A stretch of DNA of 64,000 nucleotides from G016756615 sp050958605 (lineage in GTDB: Bacteria; Pseudomonadota; Alphaproteobacteria; Rhizobiales; Rhizobiaceae): the NCBI RefSeq assembly GCF_050958605.1, contig NZ_JBJHDO010000002.1, positions 434,001 through 498,000 of the forward strand, read 5' to 3'. The notes under the pieces were generated by a model. The model saw nothing but the letters and a program-made list of their open reading frames with translations. It was not told the DNA's origin and did not search any database. Shown piece by piece: positions 54,286 through 63,019 of this stretch. Positions within the stretch are counted from its first letter, which is position 1, and the number at the start of each line of letters is the position of its first letter. Both the position numbers and the translations under genes were made by a program.

Positions 54286-54361
54286 GGGCCTGTAGCTCAA
54301 TGGTTAGAGCCGGCGGCTCATAACCGCTTGGTTGGGGGTTCGAGTCCCTCCGGGCCCACCA
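54286..54361 (+). tRNA. tRNA with CAT anticodon (probably Ile2, possibly elongator Met)
   Basis: 76 nt cloverleaf with encoded CCA. Acceptor GGGCCTG (54286-54292) pairs with CGGGCCC (one G-U). D arm GCTC/GAGC, anticodon arm GGCGG-CTCATAA-CCGCT, T arm GGGGG-TTCGAGT-CCCTC. The anticodon arm and variable loop resemble tRNA-Ile2 (CAT read as lysidine) more than elongator Met. It marks the left edge of the island-like region. Confidence 0.92.
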
Positions 54362-54626
54362 TTCGAACGTCTTGGTGACGCGACAAAATCAGAGCGAGTT
54401 GATTACAAATAGTTGCGATTTGATTCCAAATAGTCACGATACGATTTTGGGCAAATTGGTCGCGCTCGTCCTGAGTTAAGACTTTGTAACCGTTCGATAA
54501 ACTATGTATGCCGGATATTTTCCATTCACCGCTGTGTAATGTGGCAAAGTCGAGGCAGGCCCTCGCTTCGCTAACCAAATGTGCGAATTCCAAGCGACAG
54601 AGATTCGCCACTTCTGACAAATTCAC
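54318..54626 (-). CDS. Doubtful hypothetical frame running into the tRNA
   Basis: 102 codons starting at GTG 54626, reading NLSEVANLCRLEFAHLVSEA. Its last residues GPEGLEPPTKRL are the antisense of the tRNA, a known annotation artefact. The first 85 residues may be a real, unrecognised island gene or chance, with AGGAA just before the GTG. No domain recognised. The rest of the gap 54627-54888 holds nothing supported. Confidence 0.3.
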   Translation of the reverse strand: MNLSEVANLCRLEFAHLVSEARACLDFATLHSGEWKISGIHSLSNGYKVLTQDERDQFAQNRIVTIWNQIATICNQLALILSRHQDVRMVGPEGLEPPTKRL

Positions 54627-54888
54627 AGTTCCTATGATTTAACGCGACCAAATTACCGTAGTTGTGATTCCACAAATCCTCTGGTCGACTAACTCGATCG
54701 ATGTCTGCCGAATTGCGTAGCGCCTGGGAAGTGTAAGCACCTCAATGGGTGCTCCCGATTGTTATCTCTCGTAGAGTTGCAGACAATTTTCTTCGGCGGC
54801 ACATCCGAAGACTGGCGGTCACTCTAAAGGAAAACTGCAAAGCGCCATGCGGGCCGACATGGGCGCGCTGGATGGCCTCAGAATGTAC

Positions 54889-55146
54889 CTAAACCTTAGA
54901 TTGCTTCCCTGGCCAGCCCAGCGGCATCTGGATTTTCGGTCCTTGGTGCCCATCTCCCGCCGAGAAAGACACGCCTTTTGACTCTAACGCGCGTTGTACT
55001 TTGCGCAATGTTTCGATTTTCACAGGCTCATCGGCTTCGAGTGATGCGAGCGTGCGGACACTTATCCCGGCGAGTTGCGCCAGGTCTTCGCGACTCAAAC
55101 CAAGCGCATGCCTGGCAGCGCGTAAGAGCTGTGATGGAACGTCCAT
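54889..55146 (-). CDS. XRE-family helix-turn-helix regulator
   Basis: 85 residues. A Cro/CI-type helix-turn-helix is clear: SQLLRAARHALGLSREDLAQ then LAGISVRTLASLEADEPVKI and LRKVQRALESKGVSF. The short C-terminal tail has no other domain. It is divergent from the DUF6634-like/AAA/M41 operon with 162 bases of AT-rich DNA between (ATTAATTGCATTTAC-type sequence, 55147-55308), so it probably regulates that operon. Confidence 0.85.
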   Translation of the reverse strand: MDVPSQLLRAARHALGLSREDLAQLAGISVRTLASLEADEPVKIETLRKVQRALESKGVSFSAGDGHQGPKIQMPLGWPGKQSKV

Positions 55147-55308
55147 AATTCGGTTTTAATTCGAGAAAATTCGTCCGTTATCAACGGATAAAAATTGCCT
55201 ATTTAATGCAGATATCTGCATGAAATGCGTAATTAATTGCATTTACCGTGCAAATGTGGCAAAGCAGACGCCGCGCGCGAATGAACGGAACGAATCACAT
55301 GGGTGGTC

Positions 55309-55668
55309 ATGATGTTGAAGTTCGAATTCGAAACTTCCGAACGGCTTCGATCCGCGCTGAAATTCGAAGCAGGGAGGTTCTCTACCCTGGCTGCGGATTT
55401 GGCCGAACTTGCTGACCGAAAAGTGCTCGAATGGCCGGGTCCAATCTTTCCAGAGAATGCCCCGATACTCGATTTCTGGAGCGTGGGAGTTCGACCCGCA
55501 GCCTGTCTTATTGGTCGCGCGGCTGGTCATCCGATTCTTTGTGGCCAGGACAGGGAAATCATCACGTCTGATCTCGTCGTCATCAGCGAAGAGCTTGGGT
55601 GGGCGCGAACTCGATCAAGATGGTACCGCCTGGGTCAAAAAGCCCCCAGCCAGTCTTCCTCCCATTGA
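55309..55668 (+). CDS. DUF6634-like protein
   Basis: About 119 residues; ATG at 55309 or 55312, with GTG 55303 possible. The core ILDFWSVGVRPAACLIGRAA GHPILCGQDREIITSDLVV-type segment and the end ELGWARTRSRWYRLGQ match what I recall of DUF6634 proteins in Rhizobiales. Function unknown. First gene of the split-FtsH operon: the AAA gene starts 11 bases after its stop. Codon use is less GC-biased than the core genome. Confidence 0.65.
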   Translation: MMLKFEFETSERLRSALKFEAGRFSTLAADLAELADRKVLEWPGPIFPENAPILDFWSVGVRPAACLIGRAAGHPILCGQDREIITSDLVVISEELGWARTRSRWYRLGQKAPSQSSSH

Positions 55669-55678
55669 GAGAATCCCG

Positions 55679-57460
55679 ATGAAACCTGTGTTTTCAAGAT
55701 TCCTATTGCGGCAGGCTAAAAGGACTGCGCGTGACGCCGTCATTCAGAAGGCGGTTTTGGCAGGCCTCTTCGATGTTGCGGCAACAAATGTGAAGGGACG
55801 GGAAGCAGACGTTCTTGTGGAACGCGGCGACTGCAAAGTCAGTGCACGAAAAATGCGCAGTCTGGTGCGAGATTCACACCCGGGTGGAGTGGAAGCGAAC
55901 CATTTAGATGGCGTCCAGGGCCTAGATCGAGAGCTCTATCTGGAACGATCTGAAACAGAGCGCAGAAGGATATGGGCGGCCTCCTCCGCCAAGGTTCGTC
56001 GCCTAGTACTCCAAATTACCAACTCGCTGACATCCGCGCATATGGCAGCAATTTTTCTGCTGGAGCGAGCCCTACAACGATCTGACCTGTCGACCCGACA
56101 GCTGCTTGACGTGTTCGAGAAGGACCAGCCTATCGTCGCCATCGCTTGTCGAGCGTCAGGTTTCGCAGAAATTTTTCGGCAATTGTTCGAAGAAGGTCAC
56201 ATCTTCGGAAAACAGGTGAAGTTTGCAGACGGCTATCTAATTGACGGCTCTCAGAGAGAGCCTCGCTTCAATAGATTTCCAATCACTGAGTGGGAGGCCA
56301 TTCTTTTCGACCCTCGCGAGAAAGCCCCGGCCAAGGTGCCAGCAGTGGGCTATGCGTTGATGACAGGATTGCCCGTCCTTTGTCTCGCGAATGCAATTGA
56401 TCAGATAGCCCAGGATTTGCGTGCGGCAGCTCATGTGATCTTGGATTGTGGTCAGGTCGACAAGGAAATTGTTCAGCAAGTGGCAGCAGTGGTGGCCGGA
56501 GTTGATTTGCTCGATTTCGATGATGGCATGGATTTCGAAATGTTATCCCTTCCTGATCTCGTTGTAGCGATCAGATCCGATCTTTCCGCCGAACAGATAT
56601 CATTCAAAGTTTCTGGCATCAGCTTTTACGCGAAGCTTCGACAGGAAGAACAGGCCATCCAGGCTGACAAGCAGAGTGAGGCCGCTAAGCCGCGTAAGAA
56701 GAAGGAGAAATCCACCGGCAGCGACATATTCAGGCCAGCAAAGCCGGACGACCGACTGACACTGGGTATTTTCGCCGAGGACCTGTCCACACTTAGCGGC
56801 TACGGCAAAGCCAAGGAGTGGGGCATGGACCTAAAAATTGACCTCGATCTTTACAAACAGGGGCGACTTCACTGGAGGGAGGTATCGAGCAAGGCGCTGC
56901 TCGTTGGCCCGCCTGGTACGGGAAAAACCACGTTCGCCCGAGCTCTGGCCAACACACTTCAAATCCCATTGCTTGCTACATCTGCAGCCACCTGGCTTCA
57001 GCGTGGGCATTTAGGTGACGTGCTGGAACGGATGTCAGATGCTTTCGAAGAGGCTCGCGACCTAGCTCCATGCATTCTATTTCTCGACGAAGTCGATGGG
57101 CTGGGTCATCGCCACGCCCATGGCGAGTACATGGATTACTGGAACAATATCGTAAATCGAGCCCTGGAGCTTCTGGATGGAATTGCCAAGTCAGAGGGGG
57201 TCGTTGTTCTCGGGGCCACAAATCGCGTCGGTCATATTGACCATGCCCTCTTGAGATCCGGGCGGCTCGAAAAGCGCTTCGACATCTCACTTCCAAGCAT
57301 TGAAGCTTTGGCCGGAATTTTTCGTACACACCTAGGCGACGATATCGAACCCCTCATCCAGTCGGCCCTTCCGTTTCTCGCAGCCGACTCGCGGGAGGAA
57401 CTCCACGAGTCGGATGGCAGGGGCGACTGGTCGCCGACGGTCCGATCGCGGCTGAATTGA
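55679..57460 (+). CDS. AAA+ ATPase, FtsH-like ATPase half
   Basis: 593 residues from ATG 55679 (GAGAGAA upstream). Residues 1 to about 395 are a large domain of unknown type with no membrane helix. The AAA+ module follows: Walker A GPPGTGKTT (about 410-418), Walker B CILFLDEVDGLGH (about 462), sensor 1 VVLGATNRVGH, and Arg-finger region SGRLEKRFDISLP. It ends soon after, with a tail (LAADSREELHESDGRGDWSP) unlike an AAA lid. The lid-like helices appear instead at the start of the next gene, in the same frame after one stop codon. Confidence 0.85.
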   Translation: MKPVFSRFLLRQAKRTARDAVIQKAVLAGLFDVAATNVKGREADVLVERGDCKVSARKMRSLVRDSHPGGVEANHLDGVQGLDRELYLERSETERRRIWAASSAKVRRLVLQITNSLTSAHMAAIFLLERALQRSDLSTRQLLDVFEKDQPIVAIACRASGFAEIFRQLFEEGHIFGKQVKFADGYLIDGSQREPRFNRFPITEWEAILFDPREKAPAKVPAVGYALMTGLPVLCLANAIDQIAQDLRAAAHVILDCGQVDKEIVQQVAAVVAGVDLLDFDDGMDFEMLSLPDLVVAIRSDLSAEQISFKVSGISFYAKLRQEEQAIQADKQSEAAKPRKKKEKSTGSDIFRPAKPDDRLTLGIFAEDLSTLSGYGKAKEWGMDLKIDLDLYKQGRLHWREVSSKALLVGPPGTGKTTFARALANTLQIPLLATSAATWLQRGHLGDVLERMSDAFEEARDLAPCILFLDEVDGLGHRHAHGEYMDYWNNIVNRALELLDGIAKSEGVVVLGATNRVGHIDHALLRSGRLEKRFDISLPSIEALAGIFRTHLGDDIEPLIQSALPFLAADSREELHESDGRGDWSPTVRSRLN

Positions 57461-57472
57461 TCGGGAGCTGAG

Positions 57473-58222
57473 ATGATGATGTCTTCAGATGCAGACCGCG
57501 TCCTAAGAGATCTCGGGCGGCGGGCGGCGGGGCTAAGCCCGGCTGATGTCGAACGTGTTGTGCGGGAAGGTCGTCAAGCCGCTCGACGGGCAGGACGAGC
57601 GCTGGAGTTTAATGATCTTGTGCAGGCATTGGGGCAAAGCAAGCCGCCCCTCCCTGCTAATGTTCGTCGACGTCTGGCTATCCACGAGGCAGGTCATCTC
57701 GTCGCTCACATGTCGCTGGGAGTTGGGCGCATTTCTGCGGTATCCATCGATACGACGGAAGGAGGCGGCTGGGTCCGGATGGAGCGGCCTTTGGAACAGG
57801 AAGCTACGGAGGATTTCCTCGAAAAAATGCTTGTGCTCTATCTCTCTGGCCGAACGGCAGAGGAACAAATCCTAGGCAGCGCGGTGGCGAGCTCTGGCGG
57901 GAGTACGCAGAGCGATCTGGCTATGGCTACACGGCTCGCCCTGGATATGGAGAGCAAGCTAGGTTTTGGCGAAGAGATGCCGCTGCTCCATTATGAATTT
58001 CAAGATTATTCCTGGGCGCTTCTCACTCACAAGGATTTGGCGCGCAGAGTACATTCCAGGCTCTTTGACGCGGAGGTGGAAGCTCGCGGCCTGGTTTTGC
58101 GCAATAAAAGAGAGATAGATTTGATCGTGGAGGCGTTGCTAATACACGGCACACTGGAGGGAGAATTGTTGAAAGCGGTGATTGATAGGCTGGACCCTAT
58201 CTCTGCTCTCGGAGCTCTCTGA
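57473..58222 (+). CDS. M41 (FtsH-type) zinc metalloprotease, stand-alone
   Basis: 249 residues. Residues 10-52 (LRDLGRRAAGLSPADVERVV...FNDLVQAL) look like the C-terminal AAA lid (cf. SGADLxxLVNEAA in FtsH). The protease domain has HEAGH at 71-75 (two Zn ligands plus catalytic Glu72) and SDLAMATRLALDME with Asp148 as the third ligand; LGFGEEMPLLHYE parallels the FtsH WGFSEKLGPL segment. All three ligands are present, so it should be active. It starts 12 bases after the AAA gene (GGGAGCTGAG) in the same frame, separated by a single TGA. There is no membrane anchor in either half. Confidence 0.87.
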   Translation: MMMSSDADRVLRDLGRRAAGLSPADVERVVREGRQAARRAGRALEFNDLVQALGQSKPPLPANVRRRLAIHEAGHLVAHMSLGVGRISAVSIDTTEGGGWVRMERPLEQEATEDFLEKMLVLYLSGRTAEEQILGSAVASSGGSTQSDLAMATRLALDMESKLGFGEEMPLLHYEFQDYSWALLTHKDLARRVHSRLFDAEVEARGLVLRNKREIDLIVEALLIHGTLEGELLKAVIDRLDPISALGAL

Positions 58223-58326
58223 AAATCCCTCCTTACTTAGGCGGCCTCACCGGCTTTGGACTTGGCACCACGCCTGTCCAAGGTGTCGGGCGGCCAGGTG
58301 AAGGTGGACGCGGCGAGCTTGCCATA

Positions 58327-58455
58327 TCATTTCCCCTTTGGCGGCTTCACTGAAGTTGCAGTCGTCGGGCGTGCTACGGGCTTCCCGGTTGAGGTGATGC
58401 CGTTCTGTGGCGGTTTTGGTGATGGTCTAACCGTCGTTTCGATGATCTTCTTCAT
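58327..58455 (-). CDS. Small proline/lysine-rich protein
   Basis: 42 residues: MKKIIETTVRPSPKPPQNGI then TSTGKPVARPTTATSVKPPK and GK. ATG 58455 has GAGGGTGAC immediately upstream, a strong ribosome-binding site. It starts just after the stop of the 4-helix membrane protein gene at 58463 (7-base gap), so the two form an operon. No family recognised. A longer frame to 58527 is less likely. Confidence 0.55.
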   Translation of the reverse strand: MKKIIETTVRPSPKPPQNGITSTGKPVARPTTATSVKPPKGK

Positions 58456-58462
58456 GTCACCC

Positions 58463-58978
58463 TCAGTTTGATTGATTGTTTGTCTGCTCTCCTGCTGGCT
58501 TGGCAGCCGGAGAGACTTGTCGCTCACTAACAGCCATTGCGTTCAATGCCGCAAATACCAACAAGAAGATCGAGCCAATTGGGAATAAAGAAACGACGGA
58601 CCGGTTCAGGAATAGCGTCACCGTTTTCCACTTCGGATTGGCTGCCGGGCTTTCCCCTCGCATCCCTCTATCCAACGCGGCCATCTCAACTTCAGCCGCC
58701 TTTGCTCCAGTCTGGTACGAAACCAGATTGGCTATGATACAAAGGACAAAAACGATCCATGCAACGAATAAAACCCATATGTGAACCGGCCGCATAAATG
58801 CGGCCAAGGCGGTGAGTAAAACCACAGAAAGCCCCAATGCACCCGAAGCCAGATTTACAATGGAACTGTCAAAGGCGGTTACTTGCTGAACGCGTAGATG
58901 TTCGAGCTGAGAGCGATAGCTGAAATAGCCTTCCCAGTCCTTTGGCTCTTCATCCCCGTTCGGTGGCTGCTCCGCCAT
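58463..58978 (-). CDS. Four-helix membrane protein of unknown function
   Basis: 171 residues. Soluble N-terminus (MAEQPPNGDEEPKDWEGYFS), then helices near residues 40-62, 68-90 and a C-terminal pair around 125-150. SYRSQLEHLRVQQVTAFDSS could be a short coiled coil. Resembles small membrane sensors/effectors found in islands, but I do not recognise a named family. In an operon with the small proline-rich protein. Between it and the DUF4209 remnant (58979-59328) only an AAGAGCCC/GGGCTCTT hairpin (59030-59050) was seen. Confidence 0.68.
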   Translation of the reverse strand: MAEQPPNGDEEPKDWEGYFSYRSQLEHLRVQQVTAFDSSIVNLASGALGLSVVLLTALAAFMRPVHIWVLFVAWIVFVLCIIANLVSYQTGAKAAEVEMAALDRGMRGESPAANPKWKTVTLFLNRSVVSLFPIGSIFLLVFAALNAMAVSERQVSPAAKPAGEQTNNQSN

Positions 58979-59328
58979 GAATCATTCCCCCTGCGCCCCC
59001 TCTCATTATAAGAAACAGATCCAGAACAGAAGAGCCCTTGGGGGGCTCTTGGTCGGCGGCATGGCCGTCATCAGCTATTCCGAGCTAGGCCGCAAGAAGG
59101 CCAAAAGTCGTCAAGACGTAAAGCGCACAAAAGGCGCTTCCACGATGGTCGCGCCCTCGGTATAGGCCAGACGCAGCTTTGGAAATTTAAGCGGTCGGTT
59201 CGCTGACGACCTCATCCATTCCCCAATGCGTTCGGTGCGAAGGCCCGAAAGTCGCCATCCTCAGCAAGGCAGCGGCGGGTGGATAGGCGAAGCGACCGTT
59301 TGAACAATCTCGTGTTGTGTCTGGCTGA

Positions 59329-60215
59329 CTAGAAACTGTCTGCTTCGATTGCCGGGGCGATGTGTGAGGCCCAGATACGAAGGATGGGCACGACGCAAAG
59401 TTGGTAGATGAACCACAGCGCGTAGACAGTGTTGGGGTGATAGCAGTATCCGGTGTTGAACTTGCCGTGAGCGAGTTCAGCCTGAGGCCTGGACCTGGCT
59501 TGCCGTTGAACAGTAGGTCGATCTGGAGCACCACATCAGGTGAGAACACCCGATCCATCTCAGCCTTGTAGTTAGTCAGCAAACTGTCGAGGGACCGATC
59601 TTCCTGGATCATGTCGCTGAGGATCCTCGACGAATCGGTGTTCAGGTTTTTGAGGACGTTGCGGATCGAGTTCTCGACCTGCGGAATCAGCAAGTGGACC
59701 GCCGAGACGTAGTCGCCTTGGATCAACCGCGCCAAGCCCAGTGCGAAGATGTGCTCGTGGCTCGCCGGCACGAACGGACTGGCGCGCACGATGGGATAGA
59801 AGTGCCGCTCACTGAGGAAGGCCGACGAGATGAACTCCCGAGCCGGATGGATATAGCCTTTCACTAGCTCGAAGCGCCGAAAGCCCTCGATCTCCTCCAT
59901 CTTGTACTTAACCCGTTGCTCGCTCGGCTCCTCTCCGATACCGAGCGCCTCAATCTCGGCGACTGCCTTGCCGTCCGCGTCGTGGTGAGTTGCCCCGAAC
60001 ATGGAGACCATCGAACCGTCGTTTAGCGTTTCGATGGCCTGCTGCCGGAGGTTCTCCAACGAGCTCGGCAGTGCGAGGAAGGCGAACTGCCTGAGTCCTT
60101 CCGGCAGGCTCAGATCTTCGAACACCTTTATGGTGCCCGCGATCGTGTCACTCATTTCCATGGGAATGGTAAATTCGCTGAGTTCGGAGAGGGCCTCCTC
60201 CTGCAGCTCGCGCAT
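59329..60215 (-). pseudogene. DUF4209 protein, truncated and frameshifted
   Basis: From 60215 the frame reads MRELQEEALSELSEFTIPME through PVVQVENSIRNVL-like HLLIPQVENSIRNVLKNLNT, then NGKPGPGLR near 59490, after which the frame turns to nonsense (LNSLTASSTPD). The next phase continues sensibly: ELAHGKFNTGYCYHPNTVYA then LWFIYQLCVVPILRIWASHI, stop at 59329. LRHxLAHG is the DUF4209 signature, so one frameshift near 59480 breaks it. The 5' part (these proteins reach about 600 residues) is missing at the 60.24 kb breakpoint. DUF4209 proteins occur in defence-rich islands. Confidence 0.8.
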
Positions 60216-60246
60216 CTGGACGCGGAGGTATTGTCGTCCGGGAAGT

Positions 60247-60842
60247 CAGGCGACGAACAAGCGCTGCCACGGCAAAATCAAAGCCGCCATCGCCCAGGGC
60301 AACGAGATCCGCATCTTCGCCTTCACGCCGATAACCCACCTCCGATACGCGGATTTCGAAATCAACCGAGCGGCAGGTCTCGAGGACAGCCTGATCAGGG
60401 AATTCGATCCGCCATGGAACGGGAAGGATACAGGGCTGCAGCCTATCTCCGAAGACGCCGAACGCGAGGAGGCGGAAGAATCCGAGTATCAGATACCCTC
60501 GCGGTGTCCGATATCCTGCCGGAGCCGCGGGCATGCGGCCCGGCCATGGCAACCTCTCTATCGTGCTAGGGCCTACATATTACAACAAGGGCTTCCTCAA
60601 CCCCGGCATCGAAGCCAGCCGTTTCCTTGGAAAAGACGGCGATCCGATCCGCGTACGCTTCAGCGACGGCAGCCAGATTGTCGTCTCCAAGATCAATCCG
60701 GACAGCTAACAGGACCGGTGCTGTCAGGGTTGTCGGCGGCAACCAACACATCGCGCGCTGGTTTCAGGAAAACTTCCGCGAGGGCGATACCGTGCGGGGC
60801 AGGGTGCTCGACCCACATACCATAGAGCTGCTCGCCCCGTAG
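60247..60842 (+). pseudogene. GIY-YIG nuclease-family protein, 5' truncated with two frameshifts
   Basis: Pieces in three phases join to a known family order: KIKAAIAQGNEIRIFAFTPI / EINRAAGLEDSLIREFDPPW, then (after a shift near 60510-60540) NLSIVLGPTYYNKGFLNPGI and SDGSQIVVSKINPDS, then (after an extra T at 60707) RTGAVRVVGGNQHIARWFQE and a stop at 60842. Compare GIY-YIG proteins ending LGxTYxxxGFFN...INRRANNNGTARIxGG. The GIY-YIG active-site part is absent, cut at about 60.24 kb. Not functional. Confidence 0.8.
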
Positions 60843-60904
60843 GTTGCGGTTGGCCCATTGTTGACACCGCGGACTGCGGAGGCGCTGATGGCAGCCACCA
60901 GCGA

Positions 60905-61275
60905 TCACATCTTTATGTCTATCGTCTTCAGCTCCTGGAAGCGCCTCTCATAGACATCGTTCAGACAAACTTTGTCGTCGCCGCACGCATCGCGCTCCGC
61001 CAACCATTCCCGCTGCACGCTCAGAATGCGTTTTCGGACTGAGACCTCTACATTGTCGCGGATCCAGAATAGATCGAACTCATCGCCCGGTCTTTGGCCC
61101 ATAGATTCCTGTCGGCACACATTGCCATCTCGTCGTCGTAGGTGCCTTTGACCACGCGAATCCCGGGGCCATCGATGCCAGTCGGAAGTCCTTGGCTTCT
61201 CAAATGTGCCTCCGTCTGGATGCACATCAGCAGCGGACCTTTCGTACTGATCTCAGCCTTCGCCTCTTCAAGCAT
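60905..61275 (-). pseudogene. Broken partial copy of the LprI-like domain gene
   Basis: Frame one: LLMCIQTEAHLRSQGLPTGI, then MAMCADRNLWAKDRAMSSIY; after a frameshift near 61070 a second frame continues WIRDNVEVSVRKRILSVQRE, WLAERDACGDDKVCLNDVYE, RRFQELKTIDIKM. It parallels the end of the intact gene at 61777-62904 (EEDLRSQGLPTGIHGP, AMCADQNIWSKDRAMNSIYG, QRSWLAIRNDCGGDRQCLNS). It has the CAD and DACG-type Cys of the LprI/DUF1311 domain but lacks the rest of the protein. The gap 61276-61495 holds no supported gene. Confidence 0.75.
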
Positions 61276-61495
61276 GGCTGCCCCGATGTTTACCCATATA
61301 CTTGATGCCCCAGCTTGCTAAAGGAACATGTTCGGCGGCATCAATCTGTTGGGTAGGCCGCCGCCGACCAGAATCCTGCCCCTCCTTTCATGAAATTGAT
61401 CGTTATGGTGACTTCCCCTATAGAGGCCGATCCGGAACAGCGGGTCGGCTATAAGTTTCCCGCACCAGCTATAAGCGGCGGGCCGATACATAAAG

Positions 61496-61717
61496 CTATA
61501 CGAACATTCGAAGTCGGGTTGCCGACTGGAGTGAATCCTCGCACTCCTTCAACGTCATATCCGGAACAGCGGGATTATCGAAAGCCCTCTGGACGGATTT
61601 TCCGTCGGGCCTTTCAAGATCGACGACGATCCATGCTTTCTCGTCTGCCAAAGCGGCGGAGCAGGCTGCCGACAGCAGGCACGAGGCAAAGCGAAAATCA
61701 ATTTGTTGCTCCGCATA
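61496..61717 (-). pseudogene. Remnant of a small secreted protein
   Basis: A minus-strand frame reads SCLLSAACSAALADEKAWIV, VDLERPDGKSVQRAFDNPAV, PDMTLKECEDSLQSATRLRM, then a stop. A ribosome-binding site and ATG (AAGGGGGACAATG) sit in another phase and give MRTMRSNKLIFA, so one frameshift inside the signal peptide would restore a start. The C-terminus also looks cut short. I do not recognise the family with certainty; low-confidence relic. Confidence 0.45.
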
Positions 61718-61776
61718 GTTCTCATTGTCCCCCTTGCGTGAGGCCACGCCGTCGCTTTCGCAATGACCTCTCCGTT

Positions 61777-62904
61777 TTACTGGATCACCACCAGCTTCAA
61801 TTCCTGCAGCCTCTGGTCATAGACAGAATTCAGGCACTGCCTGTCGCCACCACAATCGTTTCGGATTGCAAGCCAGCTTCGTTGGACGGCGAGAATACCC
61901 TTGCGGAGATCCGCTTTCACGTTGCTGCGAATCCAGCCGTAGATCGAATTCATGGCCCGGTCTTTGGACCATATGTTCTGGTCCGCGCACATTGCCCTTT
62001 CAGTGGGTGTGGCAGCCTTCACGCAATCGAAGCTGGGGCCATGGATACCAGTGGGAAGACCCTGACTTCGCAAGTCCTCCTCGGCCTCCACACAAAGCAC
62101 CGCCAGGCCCTTGGTAGGGATTTGGGCGGCCCGTTGATCGAGTAGCTGAAGCCATAGATCGCCCCACTTTTCGCTTCCAAGGATCTCATTGCCCTTTGCA
62201 AAGGCCTCGTTCGCGCCCTGTTCGAGGGTAACGGGATCCGCTTGGAGGTACGCCTGACATCGAGACCTCAAGATGTTGTACAGAACCCATCGTTCGGCAA
62301 AGCGGTCACCCGTTGGCGCATCGTAAGGCGTGACGACATCTTCGCCCTCAAGCAGGAAGATATCGATTCCAAGTTCTCTTGCCCGCTTCGGGGTCAGCAG
62401 CAGGAAATTGTTTGGCCCCGCGATCGTGAAATACCGGATGGCTTCAATTCGTAGACCGAGATGCGTAAGAAACGAGCCGATCTCGGCATTGGCGACACCG
62501 CTTTCCCGAAATTCTCCCGCTTCCTCGCGATATGCGGCGTGAAATCCAATCAAGGAATCCGGAGACATGTAGCGGCGGGCACCCGACACCCAAATCAGAC
62601 CGCAAGCTGAAAAACACTCGTCGCCGCCGGCGACAAGCGTTGCATAGTTACGCAACCGGATTTCCGCACCGATCTGCAGTGCTTCACGGACGAGCCCGCC
62701 AGGACTCTCCAGGTAGACAGTCACCTTCTCGCGGTTCTGGACGGCGTCGACAAATCGGTCACCGTCGCCGTCCGTGATTTCCCCTTTGATGATCACGAAG
62801 TCGATTGCACCCGGGACTGCTATCACGTCGATATCAGCCGCTGTTGCCACCCCGGTCCACGACATCAGCGCGAAGATTGTGCCGATTACTGTCCACCGCC
62901 TCAT
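61777..62904 (-). CDS. Periplasmic ClpP-like protein fused to an LprI-like C-terminal domain
   Basis: 375 residues from ATG 62904 (longer frame to 62943 possible). Signal peptide MRRWTVIGTIFALMSWTGVA to TAA-D. Residues 30-190 match COG3904 periplasmic ClpP/crotonase-like proteins: VYLESPGGLVREALQIGAEI, DECFSACGLIWVSGARRYMS with the putative nucleophile Ser99, and IGFHAAYREE with His122. The C-terminal 110 residues have CVEAEEDLRSQGLPTGIHGP, AMCADQNIWSKDRAMNSIYG and QRSWLAIRNDCGGDRQCLNS, which resembles the LprI/DUF1311 lysozyme-inhibitor-like domain. The protease-inhibitor-like fusion is unusual. Confidence 0.78.
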   Translation of the reverse strand: MRRWTVIGTIFALMSWTGVATAADIDVIAVPGAIDFVIIKGEITDGDGDRFVDAVQNREKVTVYLESPGGLVREALQIGAEIRLRNYATLVAGGDECFSACGLIWVSGARRYMSPDSLIGFHAAYREEAGEFRESGVANAEIGSFLTHLGLRIEAIRYFTIAGPNNFLLLTPKRARELGIDIFLLEGEDVVTPYDAPTGDRFAERWVLYNILRSRCQAYLQADPVTLEQGANEAFAKGNEILGSEKWGDLWLQLLDQRAAQIPTKGLAVLCVEAEEDLRSQGLPTGIHGPSFDCVKAATPTERAMCADQNIWSKDRAMNSIYGWIRSNVKADLRKGILAVQRSWLAIRNDCGGDRQCLNSVYDQRLQELKLVVIQ

Positions 62905-63019
62905 AAACCCATTAACCCCGTTTCCCAGCACACTTTCTACCAAGGGACGAGGCTGATCAACGGACTTCTGGTCAGCTTTTAGTAACCACGCCTGCTAGAG
63001 AACATCTTGGCCTGGGGAC

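Noticed and set aside
54318..54360. Protein ending GPEGLEPPTKRL
   Set aside because: This tail is the antisense of the tRNA, a known artefact; only the upstream part was kept as a doubtful frame.
58977..59165. 62-codon plus-strand frame (MNHSPCAPSHYKKQIQNRRA)
   Set aside because: No ribosome-binding site, overlaps the start of the divergent membrane protein, no family.
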